DNA of 64,000 bases from Blepharisma stoltei (lineage: Eukaryota; Ciliophora; Heterotrichea; Heterotrichida; Blepharismidae). A program made the position numbers and the translations under genes. Positions within the stretch are counted from its first letter, which is position 1; each line of letters begins with the position of its first letter. Where the stretch lies: assembly GCA_914767885.1 (NCBI GenBank), contig CAJZBQ010000030.1:744001-808000 (forward strand), given 5' to 3'. The notes under the pieces were generated by a model. The model ran no database searches. It was not told where the DNA came from and saw only the letters and a list, made by a program, of their open reading frames with translations. Below, in pieces: positions 1 to 9,800 of this stretch.

Positions 1-243
1 TACACTCTATTAAAATGCACGATCATTGGACCTGCACCCAGACATACGATCTGATTTATTTATAAATTTCTGATAGCTTTTTAAGCCATAAAACTATCCT
101 CAACTCTTATAGATTCCAAATACAAAATTTTTTTAATTTTTAATTGCTTCTTATCTAACAAATTTTATTTATAAATAAAAATCAGAAATTTCTGTTATTA
201 AATAAAAATACTTTTAAAAGAATTATTCAGCAAATATCATCTA
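1..243. other. Intergenic, AT-rich
   Basis: AT-rich sequence before the stop codon of the minus-strand kinase gene. I see no convincing ORF, RNA gene or repeat here. Confidence 0.5.
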
Positions 244-2427
244 TTATCCAGCATTAATTCGCATTAAAGACTTGACATCTTTTTGTAATTGCAAAACTGT
301 TTGCAGTTCTATGATACCTTTTTCAAGATCGTTGAGCTGTATTTCTTTCGCTTTTATGTCTTCTTCTGCAGTCTCAATAACTCTTTGGATTTCTGGTTTA
401 GCGCTTAGCTGGAAATGGATGCTTTCTAGGCTAGAAGAAATTAATGGCACTGGAGATTCGTCTGAAAGCATTTCAATGACAGTGCTAAGCTCCACGACTT
501 GATGCTTTAATTTTGATATTGAGTTATACTGAAAAAAATTAAATTATAAATTTTAAAAAACAATAAAATATCCTAAATTATAAAGAAAATATGATATAAA
601 ACTTTATAATTATTATTAATATAATTTAGTGTATGATAAATCACTTCAAAGTTCTTGATTCATTTTTCAACCCCCTTAGCGTGTTTTCCATCACAAAGAG
701 CCTTAACTCTTTATTAAAGCATTCATTTTTTCGCTCTTTTTCTTCTTTTCGCTTCATTTTAAGCTCAAAGTCAATTTGTCTTAGCTTTGCTTGTGAAGCG
801 GACAAGGTATCTCTTGTTTCTTCACTATTAGATCCCAAGCTTTCTCTATCATAACTGGTCATATCATTTTGCAGTGCTTGAATTTTCAGGTCATTTATGC
901 TTTTTTATATCATTAAAATACAATCCACCAAATAAAACCCCTATTTTTTCTCCAAATCTATGATAAATTTCCAATAAAATCTTCAAATCTCCCTAATTAA
1001 TTTACATTTTTTTGAACAGCATGAGATTCCAAGGCAATTTTCTGCTGTTTTTCTTCAAGTCTCTTCAAATTTTGGTTTGCTTTGTGGATATCTTCATCAA
1101 GCCTCAAAATATTATTTCTCAATTTTACACGCAACGTTCGCTCTTGTGCTAGCTGGCCGAACTAAATAGAAAGTTACAAATAAGCCTCCCTTCCATTTGG
1201 TTCGGCCAATCCATTTTGGCCGAACCAAGTGGGAAGTTTTGCCTCTATCCCTAGCCAAATCGGGCTATTTACAGGATATGCCTATAGCTGTTTTTTGGGT
1301 CTCATCAGGTGTCGAAATAATTTTGTATTCATGGTCTTGGAATTTTATTTCGCTATCTTCTGGGACTTCTGGAAGTGGCTGCTTTTCTGTTGTTAAATTT
1401 GCAGTAGGGCGGGATGGAGGGTGTTGCCGCATCCAAGTGTGCTCAAGGAGCTCTTCAATTGTTATTCTTTCTGCTGGATTTGGCCTTAATAGTCTTCTAA
1501 CTAGATCTTTTGCAGCTACTGGGAAGCTTTTAGGGAAGCCTATTTTTACTGCTTTAATTTTGGCGAAGAGCTCGGTTTGGCTTTTTGATTGGAATGGAGC
1601 GTTTCCAGTTAGTAGCTCAAATAATAGAACTCCAAGGTTCCAAATGTCAAGTCTGGTGTCATGTCCGCTCCTATCAATCATTTCTGGTGCTAGATATTCC
1701 AAGGTCCCACAGTAGTTGATCTTTTGGTCTGTATTTTTTTTATAAAAAAAATTTAAATAAATATATTTATTCTGTAGAAATTAGTTGATCTTTCTCCTTC
1801 ACTGAAGCTTGACCAGCCAAAATCTCCTAATTTAGCTCTCCCATCCCCATCTAAAAATATATTTTCCGGCTTAATATCTCTATGAATAATTGGCGGATCT
1901 CTCGTATGCAGGTATTGCACTGCTAAAGCAAGTTCTCTTAAATATTGAGCAGCTGTCGGTTCATCAAAGCTTTTTAGTTTCACAACTTTATTGAAAAGTG
2001 AGCCACCTTCAGCTAGTTCCATAATCAGATAGAAATTTGTGTCATCCTCAAAGTGATTATACAGCTTTATGATGTTGGGGTGGTCTAGACAGTACATGAT
2101 CCTAATTTCTCTTCTCAGCTGCTGAAGCATGTCTTTTGCGATAATCCTGCTTTTTTGTATTATTCCATAATAATTTAGCATAGCCAAGGACTATAGTAAT
2201 TTTTAGAAAAAAAAATTTTTCCATATATTTATAGTAAATTATACTTTAATTGCATATAAATTGCCTGTTTCCACATGTCTGACCTTATATACTTGCCCGA
2301 ATGCTCCTTCTCCTATAGCTTTTCTTGATAAACTCTCAAAATCTTCGACCCTACATTCACGTTCTTTTCCAGAAGCAGCACTTGGTGAAAGAAAAAGAAG
2401 TCTTCGTTTAACTCTGTTTCCATCCAT
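244..2427 (-). CDS. Aurora-like protein kinase with coiled-coil tail, cut by five IESs
   Basis: Ser/Thr kinase. Seen: glycine loop GEGAFGQVY, VAIK-type lysine (LYAIKV), HRDIKPEN catalytic loop, DFGWSSF (the DFGWS form is typical of Aurora kinases) and a GTLEYLAPEM activation segment. TA-bounded inserts at about 1715-1776 and 2163-2243 cut the kinase domain; joining across them gives AIKVIQKSRI and RSTNFYCGTLEYL. The kinase ORF then meets TAG at 1265-1267. Removing a further TA-bounded stretch (about 1152-1278) reads on in frame into a long coiled coil, itself cut at 898-1004 and 529-628, to TAA at 244. The total is then about 568 aa and the arithmetic keeps frame. The kinase call is firm. The fusion to the coiled coil is inferred; the alternative is two adjacent genes. 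The upstream hydrolase stop is only 15 bp from the ATG. Confidence 0.75.
529..628. other. Short TA-bounded IES (about 100 bp)
   Basis: AT-rich insert with stops. Joining at TA restores a coiled-coil frame (LKWFIIHYNSISKLKH). The neighbouring TGA is read as Trp. Confidence 0.6.
898..1004. other. Short TA-bounded IES (about 107 bp)
   Basis: Joining GTA to the downstream TA gives AVQKNVNDLKIQALQND in one frame; the insert itself has stops and is AT-rich. Confidence 0.7.
1152..1278. other. Candidate TA-bounded insert with internal hairpin (about 127 bp)
   Basis: Less AT-rich than other short inserts. It holds a strong inverted repeat (GGTTCGGCCAA / TTGGCCGAACC, near 1199-1227). Removing it turns the TAG after the kinase domain into open frame (TAIG-I-AQERTLRV). 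The boundary choice is inferred from frame only. Confidence 0.45.
1715..1776. other. Short TA-bounded IES (about 62 bp)
   Basis: Lies in the activation segment. A 10-bp direct repeat AGATCAACTA sits near both ends, but only the TTC-TA / TA-C pairing restores the kinase frame. Confidence 0.75.
2163..2243. other. Short TA-bounded IES (about 81 bp)
   Basis: Splits the VAIK region just after the ATP-binding lysine. Removing it gives AIKVIQKSRI, as expected for an Aurora-type N-lobe. Confidence 0.75.
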
Positions 2428-2442
2428 TTTATATGAAAATAC

Positions 2443-4154
2443 TTAATCTAACTTAAACATTTCTCTCATATAAACAACTGTTTGGGCATAAAGATCCCTG
2501 CTTTCTTTTACCCCACCTTTAAAAATCAAGTTCAAACAGCCATGAGGCGTCCCATCAAAATCAGTCATTTTTACGTCAACTCCTAGATCGTGCAGCTTTT
2601 CAGCGTATCTATAGCAGTCATCATGCAAAGGATCTTCGCTTCCTACAACTATGCGGACTTGATTAAACTGACGGAGAATTTCTGATGACGCAAATAAAGG
2701 AGAAATCAAGGGGTCATTTTCTGGGTCATTATTTGGGTCTTTAAGATAACAGTTTAGGCAGATTTTTAAGAAGGTATGGGGAACAAGAAGGTCTTCGAGG
2801 GAAATTGCAAATGAGGGTGTGAAATGTGTCAATGACAATGATAAAGCTGGATAGGTAAGCATTAGACCGTCAGGGATTTTTATACCGGCCATTGCCGCTT
2901 TGCTTGCTAATGCAGCTGCAAAGTTTCCACCAGCTGAGTCACCAGCAACAATAATTTGTTGAGGATCTATACCTAATTGAGATTTTGCGTTATCTAAAAT
3001 CCAGTTATAAACTTGCCAGACATCGTCAATTCCTGCTGGAAATGGATGCTGAGGGGCGAGTCTATAGTCTACAGAAATTACAGGAATTTGCAGATCTTTG
3101 GCCCATTTTCTAGAATAAACTTGATGGGAAGCGCTTGACATGCTAATAAATCCTCCTCCATGGATGTGAAAAATTAGCTTGGTAAATTCTACTGGCAATT
3201 CGTAGCCTTCTCTAGTTCTATTTATTATTGATTTTTTGAAGCAGGCTAATTTTCTATGACATAAGACTCTTACCATGACATAATCACCATGGTTTTTTTC
3301 TATCGTAAAATACTTATCCTCACGGACTTTTCTTTCCATTGGAAGTGTCACGTTTGATACTGTCCTTGGCAAATAAATAACTTTATTTACTTTTATGCTT
3401 GCAATCATAAGCTTCATAAAATGTTTAACAATAAAAGAATCAACTAAATTCCACACAGTTTGTGCAACTTCTAGGTTAGATTAATGATGTGTATTTATAG
3501 TACCACTTTCTGAGCATCATGCGTTCCACGGTGTTAGCTGTAGTATGGGGTTTCTGTAGAGGCATTTCCCTCCATGGTCTGAGTCATACGGACTTTTCCA
3601 GGAATCTTCATTTTAAACTCAAGCATCAGCATAGCCTCTCACCCTCAGCTTAGGCCAGATCGCCCATTTCTTGGGACCCCCTTTCAATTAGAGAGATTTG
3701 CGCCCTTGAAGTCTTGTCAAACTTGTCTTCCCTTTTTCCCTTAAATATCTCGAAAGAAAAAAACTCAACTGATAACACCATTCGGAGCAACCACCAAATA
3801 TCCTAGGCAGGTAATCAAAAAAGATGAAAAAAACTCCCCTTGGGTCAAGCTACTAATTAGCGGAAATGTGCCAGGTCTCTCACTTCAAGGCTCGCCAACC
3901 CTTGGGGCAGTTCCTTGCATCAAACCAGGACCCCGCCATGAGAAGGACAGGTCTCTCTTCGCCAGGCCATTTTATTTATATTGTGCAGCTTCTAAAGAAG
4001 GATTAGCATAAAATAACTGGGTTTTCCGTAACGCTTTTTTTTTAAAAACGTTATAATACATAGCTCCTAAACCAAGCATGATTTTTCGCTTCATTTTATT
4101 TTTCTCTTGAAAACTGGTAGATACAAAAGCTTGGCTAGCCGAAACTTGTAGCAT
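2443..4154 (-). CDS. Alpha/beta hydrolase, hormone-sensitive lipase family
   Basis: Ester or lipid hydrolase of the HSL family. Seen: oxyanion motif HGGGF, nucleophile elbow GDSAGGN, DPLHDD acid region and a TPHGCL histidine region, all in the expected order. The ORF breaks at its N-terminal side. Bases 3474-3994 hold a GC-rich SINE-like element, and joining TTTA to the TA before GAAGTTGCACAA gives NPSLEVAQTVWNLVD, extending the protein upstream to ATG at 4152-4154 (about 396 aa). The N-terminal extension before the hydrolase core is basic and hydrophobic, so membrane or lipid-droplet association is possible but not shown. Stop TAA at 2443. Family call is firm; substrate unknown. Confidence 0.88.
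3474..3980 (-). mobile_element. SINE-like element S1 (IES within the hydrolase gene)
   Basis: GC-richer insert of about 507 bp. Read on the minus strand it begins TATAAATAAAATGGCC and ends in an AT-rich tail. It is flanked by 14-bp repeats TAGAAGYTGCACAA (3460-3473 and 3981-3994, one mismatch), taken as a target-site duplication. Blocks match S7 at 44.5-45.1 kb (for example GAGAGATTTGYGCCCTTGA). Excision TA pair: 3472-3473 and 3993-3994. Confidence 0.8.
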
Positions 4155-4272
4155 GAATTTTTTATAATGTCCTTTTATTCTTGTCTAGCTAAACTATTTA
4201 GCATAAAAAATATTAATTCTTTCTTTAAAGGGTCCAATGATAACTTAGTTCAAATTAAGGATAAGATATAAT

Positions 4273-4800
4273 TTATATATAAAAGAATACTTTATTTTTA
4301 TCATTGTATAAGTGCAAATTTACATAATTTTGCAAATTAGTCCAACGTTCATGTGTTTTTGGCAAGCAAAACAAGTCATTTTTATCAACGTTTGGAATAT
4401 GAGGTAGCAATGTTTCTAATGTTTGGAGTTTTGAATAAAATATCAACAGGTCTCCCTTTTCGTGCTTGCCAAAGGCCTTTTGTCAGCTTTTCGAGTTTTC
4501 ACAAACCTTTTCTAAATAAGTTGATAGGCATCCTATAAACAATGAAACTGACGTAGCATTGGCTTCAGGCAATGTTTCACTATTTCTCAACTCCTGGAAA
4601 AAAGTTTTAAAACCTAATAAAGTTGGTATAATTCCAAGCAGGGAGTGTGGCGCCACTTCAGGAGGGATTAAATGTAACGATTCCACACAGCGGTTAATCA
4701 AATGTATTGCCTGCTTTATTTCATCTGACAGCTCCATTTTATTAGAATTCTCCAGCTGCTCTAAACAATGAGTTTTTCGATTCTTTGGCTTGAAAAACAT
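4273..4800 (-). CDS. Uncharacterised protein
   Basis: About 175 aa when the in-frame TGA near 4483 is read as Trp (ENSKSWQKAFGK). I recognise no domain. The N-terminal half (SDEIKQAIHLINRC...) looks helical and the C-terminal half is mixed charge and aromatic. The chosen start is the ATG at 4798-4800; the frame is open a few codons further upstream, so an upstream exon beyond an insert cannot be excluded. Stop TAA at 4273-4275. Confidence 0.6.
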
Positions 4801-4924
4801 TTCTTGTTTCAAAAGATTATTTACTTATATTTATTTAGAGTAAATTTGGTATTAATTATTTATTTTTATAATTTTATGAAAATTTTTTTAATGAGGATAT
4901 TAAAAACGTTTATAGGAAAAACTC

Positions 4925-5685
4925 ACTCCCCCCCCTTTAAATTGGAACAAAAAAATTTGTTCCAATTTAAAGGGGGGGTTAATTTTTTTTTTTAAAAAAA
5001 ATATCAATATAAAATTGTTATTAAATTATATAAAAATTGAAAATTTTTTTTTCAAAAACTTATCCAATTAGATCAATAAATTTGTTTAATAAAATGCTAT
5101 TTACTCTTTCTCCTTTAAAACAAAGCAAGATATAACTAAATTTTCATTATTAGTTAATATGCCACTATTAATTGGCATCAAAATTATTTACACAAAAATT
5201 ATTATTTTTATTGATAAAAAAAAATTAAAATAACAATTTTTAGAAAATTATTGATCAAAGTGCTAATTTTGTTTAAATAAGATGTTATTTATACTCTATT
5301 CTTTAAAATAAAGCAAGAAATAACTAAATTTTGAAATTTTATAAAGAATCCGCATTGAATTTATATCAAAGCTATTTAAATAAAAAAATATCATTTTTAT
5401 CAAAAAAAACAATTAATTGTTTTGTAAAATTTAGCAATTAAGGATAATAAATTAATTTAAATAAGATGCTCTTTATACTCTCTTCTTTAAACAAGAGCAA
5501 GATATAACTAAATTTTTAATTTTAGTTAAGAAGAAACATTTAATTTATATCAAAACTTTTTAGATAAAAATTATATATAATTTTTTATTATAAAATTAAA
5601 TTTTGTTCCAATTTAAAGGGGGGTTAATTTACCAAAAAAGTGGAAATTTTACCTATATTTTGTTCCATTTTAAAGGGGGGGGAGT
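4925..5685. mobile_element. MITE-like element with snap-back end and internal triplication (family A')
   Basis: About 761 bp between ACTCCCCCCCCC and GGGGGGGGAGT. The left arm (CTTTAAATTGGAACAAAA) is followed at once by its own inverse, making a hairpin; the right end carries the arm twice about 50 bp apart. This is the same architecture as the CGTGAGCGAAC family (A) with different arm sequence. Three tandem copies of a roughly 185-bp AT-rich unit fill the middle; the anchor GCAAGAWATAACTAAATTTT recurs near 5125, 5313 and 5497. No ORF. It fills the gap between two genes. Confidence 0.75.
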
Positions 5686-5713
5686 CAGCAAAAATTAGGC
5701 AGATAGGACGGAA

Positions 5714-6563
5714 CTATTTTGATCTGAAGTGCCGTAGAAATGACCTTTGGCTTGAGCTTGAAGAAATTGTTCTATTTGCATCATCATTGGTTTTGCTAGA
5801 TTTTGGATATTGTTGAAAAGAGGATTCAGGGTTGATAGGCAGGTGGGCTGAGGATTTTGAATCTTGACGGAGCTCGTTTATATATTGAGCAAAGCTTTTG
5901 TTTCGCTTAAGAAATTTCTTCTTACTCTATTGATATATTTTTAATTGTTCTATCGATTGAATTCATCAAAAATGCTTCTTAATAAATAAAAATAAAAAAT
6001 TAATCAAAAATTTTCCAGAATTTAAATCATTTTTGATAAAACGAGTTAGGTGAGTTGCTAATTCTATCAAATAAGTGTATATTTTTTACTTCATACCGGC
6101 ATTTTACAGTTGATTTCGATCTCATATGTGACTTCCCTGCCTTCAGTTTTTTCCCTGGCATCCATGAGCTTGAAGTTGACCTCTCAATAGGAGAAAATAA
6201 ATCAAAGTCAAGTTTCTTCATTTCAAGGGGAATTGAGATCCGCATTCTTTTTTCTCTATTTTCTTTAAAAGCATGCAAATCCTCTTGTGTTTCTTCTGCT
6301 GTTTTAGGTGTTCGCTTAGGCGAAATATTCTGCATATTTACTTCAGGCAGCATTACTTTAATTTCTAAATCACGCTTTGATTCAGATCTCCTTGGAATTT
6401 TTGCTGCAAACTTACAAGTATTAACTCTTAAAGAGCGATGAGATACAACAGAATTGCTTCCAGGCGAATAAGCTCTTGAATAATTTATTTGGAGAATTTT
6501 TAGAGGCCCTTGGACACTTTTACTTCGTTCATGTTGAATTTGGTGTATCCTTATAGATTTCAT
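5714..6563 (-). CDS. Uncharacterised basic, Ser-rich protein
   Basis: About 249 aa after removing one insert (about 5925-6024) and reading TGA as Trp (FYQKWFKKKFLKRNK). Rich in Lys, Arg and Ser (for example SMKSIRIHQIQHERSKS near the start) and probably disordered. The start at ATG 6561-6563 is chosen because sequence upstream turns AT-rich, but an upstream ATG at 6585-6587 is in frame. Stop TAG at 5714-5716. No family recognised. Confidence 0.55.
5925..6024. other. Short TA-bounded IES (about 100 bp)
   Basis: AT-rich with stops. The TTTA / AGTA junction restores frame between QKWFK and KKFLKRNKSFAQY. Confidence 0.6.
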
Positions 6564-6870
6564 TGAATTTTTACTATTAATTAACATTTTAATTATATCG
6601 GGTATCCACCTAAACAGATCGCCATATTCCCAGCATCTACCGAGACGATGGTGAACCAAATTAAATGGCAAATCGACCAGATAATTTAGATTTTCTATTT
6701 CAAGGGGTTGACTTTACCAACATTTGTAGGTGAAACCAACCATGATCATCTCAGGAATGCCAAGCATATCGCGATCCACTTATATGGATGCACTATATTT
6801 AAAATATTATAGAGAATGCAGCTTGAATATATTGAATAATCAATATTATTTATTCTAAATTTACCCTAAA
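6564..6870. other. Intergenic
   Basis: Between the basic protein gene and the 3' end of USP. It includes a more GC-balanced stretch (about 6600-6800) with ORF-like character but no recognisable product. It could be a decayed insert; I cannot assign it. Confidence 0.3.
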
Positions 6871-9800
6871 TTAAGAAGAAGTATTTATACTCCTCATCCC
6901 ACTTTTAGATCCAGGTGGAGCGAGTTCTTCGCTTTGTTTATCTTTCCATGCCCATTGGTCAGCATTAGCAGTTTTATTTGAGCTTAGCCATAAAAGTTCT
7001 CCAATACAGGCTTCGATTTTGACTTTAATATAATTTTGGCCAGTCTGATCTAGCACGTCCACCTCATTACCAGGCTGGAATTCCCAGCTGCCTAAATCTT
7101 CGTCAGAATCCCACTCATTTTCTTGATTCGGTGCTTCACCTTGTGCCAATTTCTGACATTTACTCAAAAGTATCCTATAAGTTGGCCTTACATATTCTTC
7201 AGTTTGCTGCACCCCAGGAGTCTTATAAGTTGTATAAGTCATTTTCATGTTACTGCTGATCCAATTGGCAAGCCATGCCATTTCATTAGTCTTTTGCATA
7301 ATAATTTGCCTAAAAAAAATTTTCCTTTATTTTATTTGTTTTTTCTAAAATTTTTTTTTAAAAAAAATAAAAAATCTGCCTAAAAACTTCACTTTTTGAA
7401 GAGATTTTGAAAATATGGTAAATTATTTGCTCAACGTCAGTGGCATATTTACAAAAAGACATGTTGCGGAATTGGAAGTTTATGAAGTTGTCTATACGAG
7501 ATTGCTGCAGAGTATCATTGAATAGGACCAATTGAGAAAATACTCTGAGAAGTTTAGCTTTGGAATAGTATTCGGCTGATTGATAAAGCTTTTCGAGGAT
7601 TTCAAAGACAGAAAAAGAAGCTTGTGGTTCATCTTGGCAGAGTTCAGCATAAAGTTTGCCGATGCTGCGGGCTGAAAGCTTGGAATCGACGTCTTTTAAG
7701 GTGTTTGAAATCGTATCAGACCGCTTTAAGAAGGTTTTAGCCTCAAGAGGTAGCTGACTACGAATTTCAAAAAGCAAATGGTATAAATGAGCGCTAGACG
7801 CTCCTTTTGCATCAGAGAAAAACATTGACTCTTCTTTTATATCTTCTTCTGATTTATCATTTTCATCATACCCTAAAAATATATCAAAATAAGTAAACTG
7901 TGGAGCTTCAGGTAATTGCAGAGGTTGACGAAGGAGATGGTAGATTAAAATTTCGATAGTTTTATACTCAAAAATAACTTTTGGAGCTGCAAAAACTGCT
8001 TCTTTTAGTACTTCTAAGTATTGTGCATAATTTTTCGAGTATTTTTTAGTCGCGAAAGGCAAAAGTTGGATAAATCTTAAAAAGAAATTTTCTTTGGCTT
8101 CATCATTTACAACCCTCAAGCAGATTTTTATTAATCCTACTATCAATTTTCTCATCGTGTGCATAGGATTATTTAATAGCAGTTCTTTGGTTATTTTCTG
8201 GACACATATCATTTCTAATACCCAGTTACACAAGTAATCAGAACCTATAAGAGTTTTTTCTATCCTTTTATAAATACTTACAAGTTCCCATCCTCGCTCT
8301 TTTGTTCTGATTAGAATAGTCAGCAAAAATCGAATCAAAAATTTATCAGATGTACTATCGATTTCAGACAGTCCTCTAATAAATCTTGAATATTCAGCTC
8401 CAAAAATATGCCTAGACCTCCAGTATTTTTGGTTAGCTGACTTAATCTTTTTGTAATGCTCCAAATCTTCTGCTTCTTTTACAGCCAAACTGATTGGTTC
8501 TATATACTCGTCATCAGCACTTCTAGACTTATAAGTGCCTTTACGTTCATAAAACAGCAAATATCCATTTCCAAACTTTTCCCTCATTCCAGACCCTGGC
8601 AAACTTGTATAAGAGCTCCATGAGTATTTTTCTTCGCCTCCAAAGCACTCATTTGCGATGTCGCCTTCATTGATTTCTGTTACCCATTGATCGTTAAATT
8701 CAAACCACTTTTTCTGCTCTAAGTCAAAAATATAGGAATAATAATGGCCACTTTCTGCAGTGCCTGAATGGATAATGATTCCTCTGAGTTTATAGTTGTA
8801 ATAGTCATCATTGAATTTTTTATTAGGAACTATTCTTTTTATATAGAATGATATATAATAAAATAAATTTTATGATAAAAATTTATATCCATATTGGATC
8901 AGGATACAGTTTCTTTTCCAGCTTGTTTTTCTTTTTCTTTTTCAGCTCTTTCTAATCCTTCTTGGGTGAACGGCTCCATATTAAGCTCCATTGGAAACTC
9001 AAAATAATCATTTAGCTTCATTCTGGTCATGGTATCAAAGTCAAATTCAAATCTTCTTAAAGCGATAACCAAATAATTTGGCAAATGTTTAACACATACA
9101 CGACGGACTGCGCGGACTTTGGCTTCACAGTGATCACATTGATACGCGTTTTCTCCTTCAAGCATTTCACCTGCCACATAGCTTTCTAAACCTTCTATTA
9201 AAGATTTTTTGGTTTTTACCTCGACTGGGATTGATATGAACGGCTCAATTCTTTCGCTTCTGTGGACACAGTCTTTGCCTATAAGCTCAGTCGCCTGAAG
9301 CCCTCCAAAATGATTTTTTATAGTATTTCCATACTCTGTGCCTTGCAGCTGATTTTCTAATTTATCCATAAAAGAGCCAAAAAATTCGTCAACGTCCATT
9401 TGCTCGTTTGGATTGATAGGGTTTCCATCATAATCTTTAAAAGATTTAGCAAAATTTTTTGTGTTGATATATGATATTTCAGCTAAATTTACCATCTATT
9501 TTTTATAGTAGATATTTTTTATTTTTTATTAAAAAAAGGTATACATTTTGTCACTAGATTTTAAGCCAGAAAAAATATGCTGAAGCTGGTACAAATTAGA
9601 TTCTGCTAGAGGTTCTTGGTCAGTCCTGACGTCAGTATTTAAAATTGACTCTCTAAATGTAGAAATCATAAAAAGCTGCTGAAGAAGCGAGTTCATATAA
9701 CAAGTACACCCTAGGTTTTTCAGTCCGACATACCCTGTAAGTGATTTTTCTTTGGCGGCTGGAGAATTATTCCAGTCAATTCTTCTAGAAGTTCTCCATT

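Noticed and set aside
1157-1172. 16-nt GT..AG intron on the minus strand
   Set aside because: Length fits, but it lies inside a likely IES and no coding ATG upstream uses it.
1197-1715. Long plus-strand ORF opposite the kinase
   Set aside because: Antisense shadow of the kinase; its protein is unlike any family, and the minus strand has all kinase motifs.
3500-3970. GC-rich block as bacterial contamination or horizontal transfer
   Set aside because: It has no long ORF, is bounded by a target-site duplication, and relatives recur through the window.
9472-9495. Start codon of a separate USP fragment (MVNLAEIS...)
   Set aside because: The ATG is inside a 72-bp IES; homology and frame connect the flanking exons directly.
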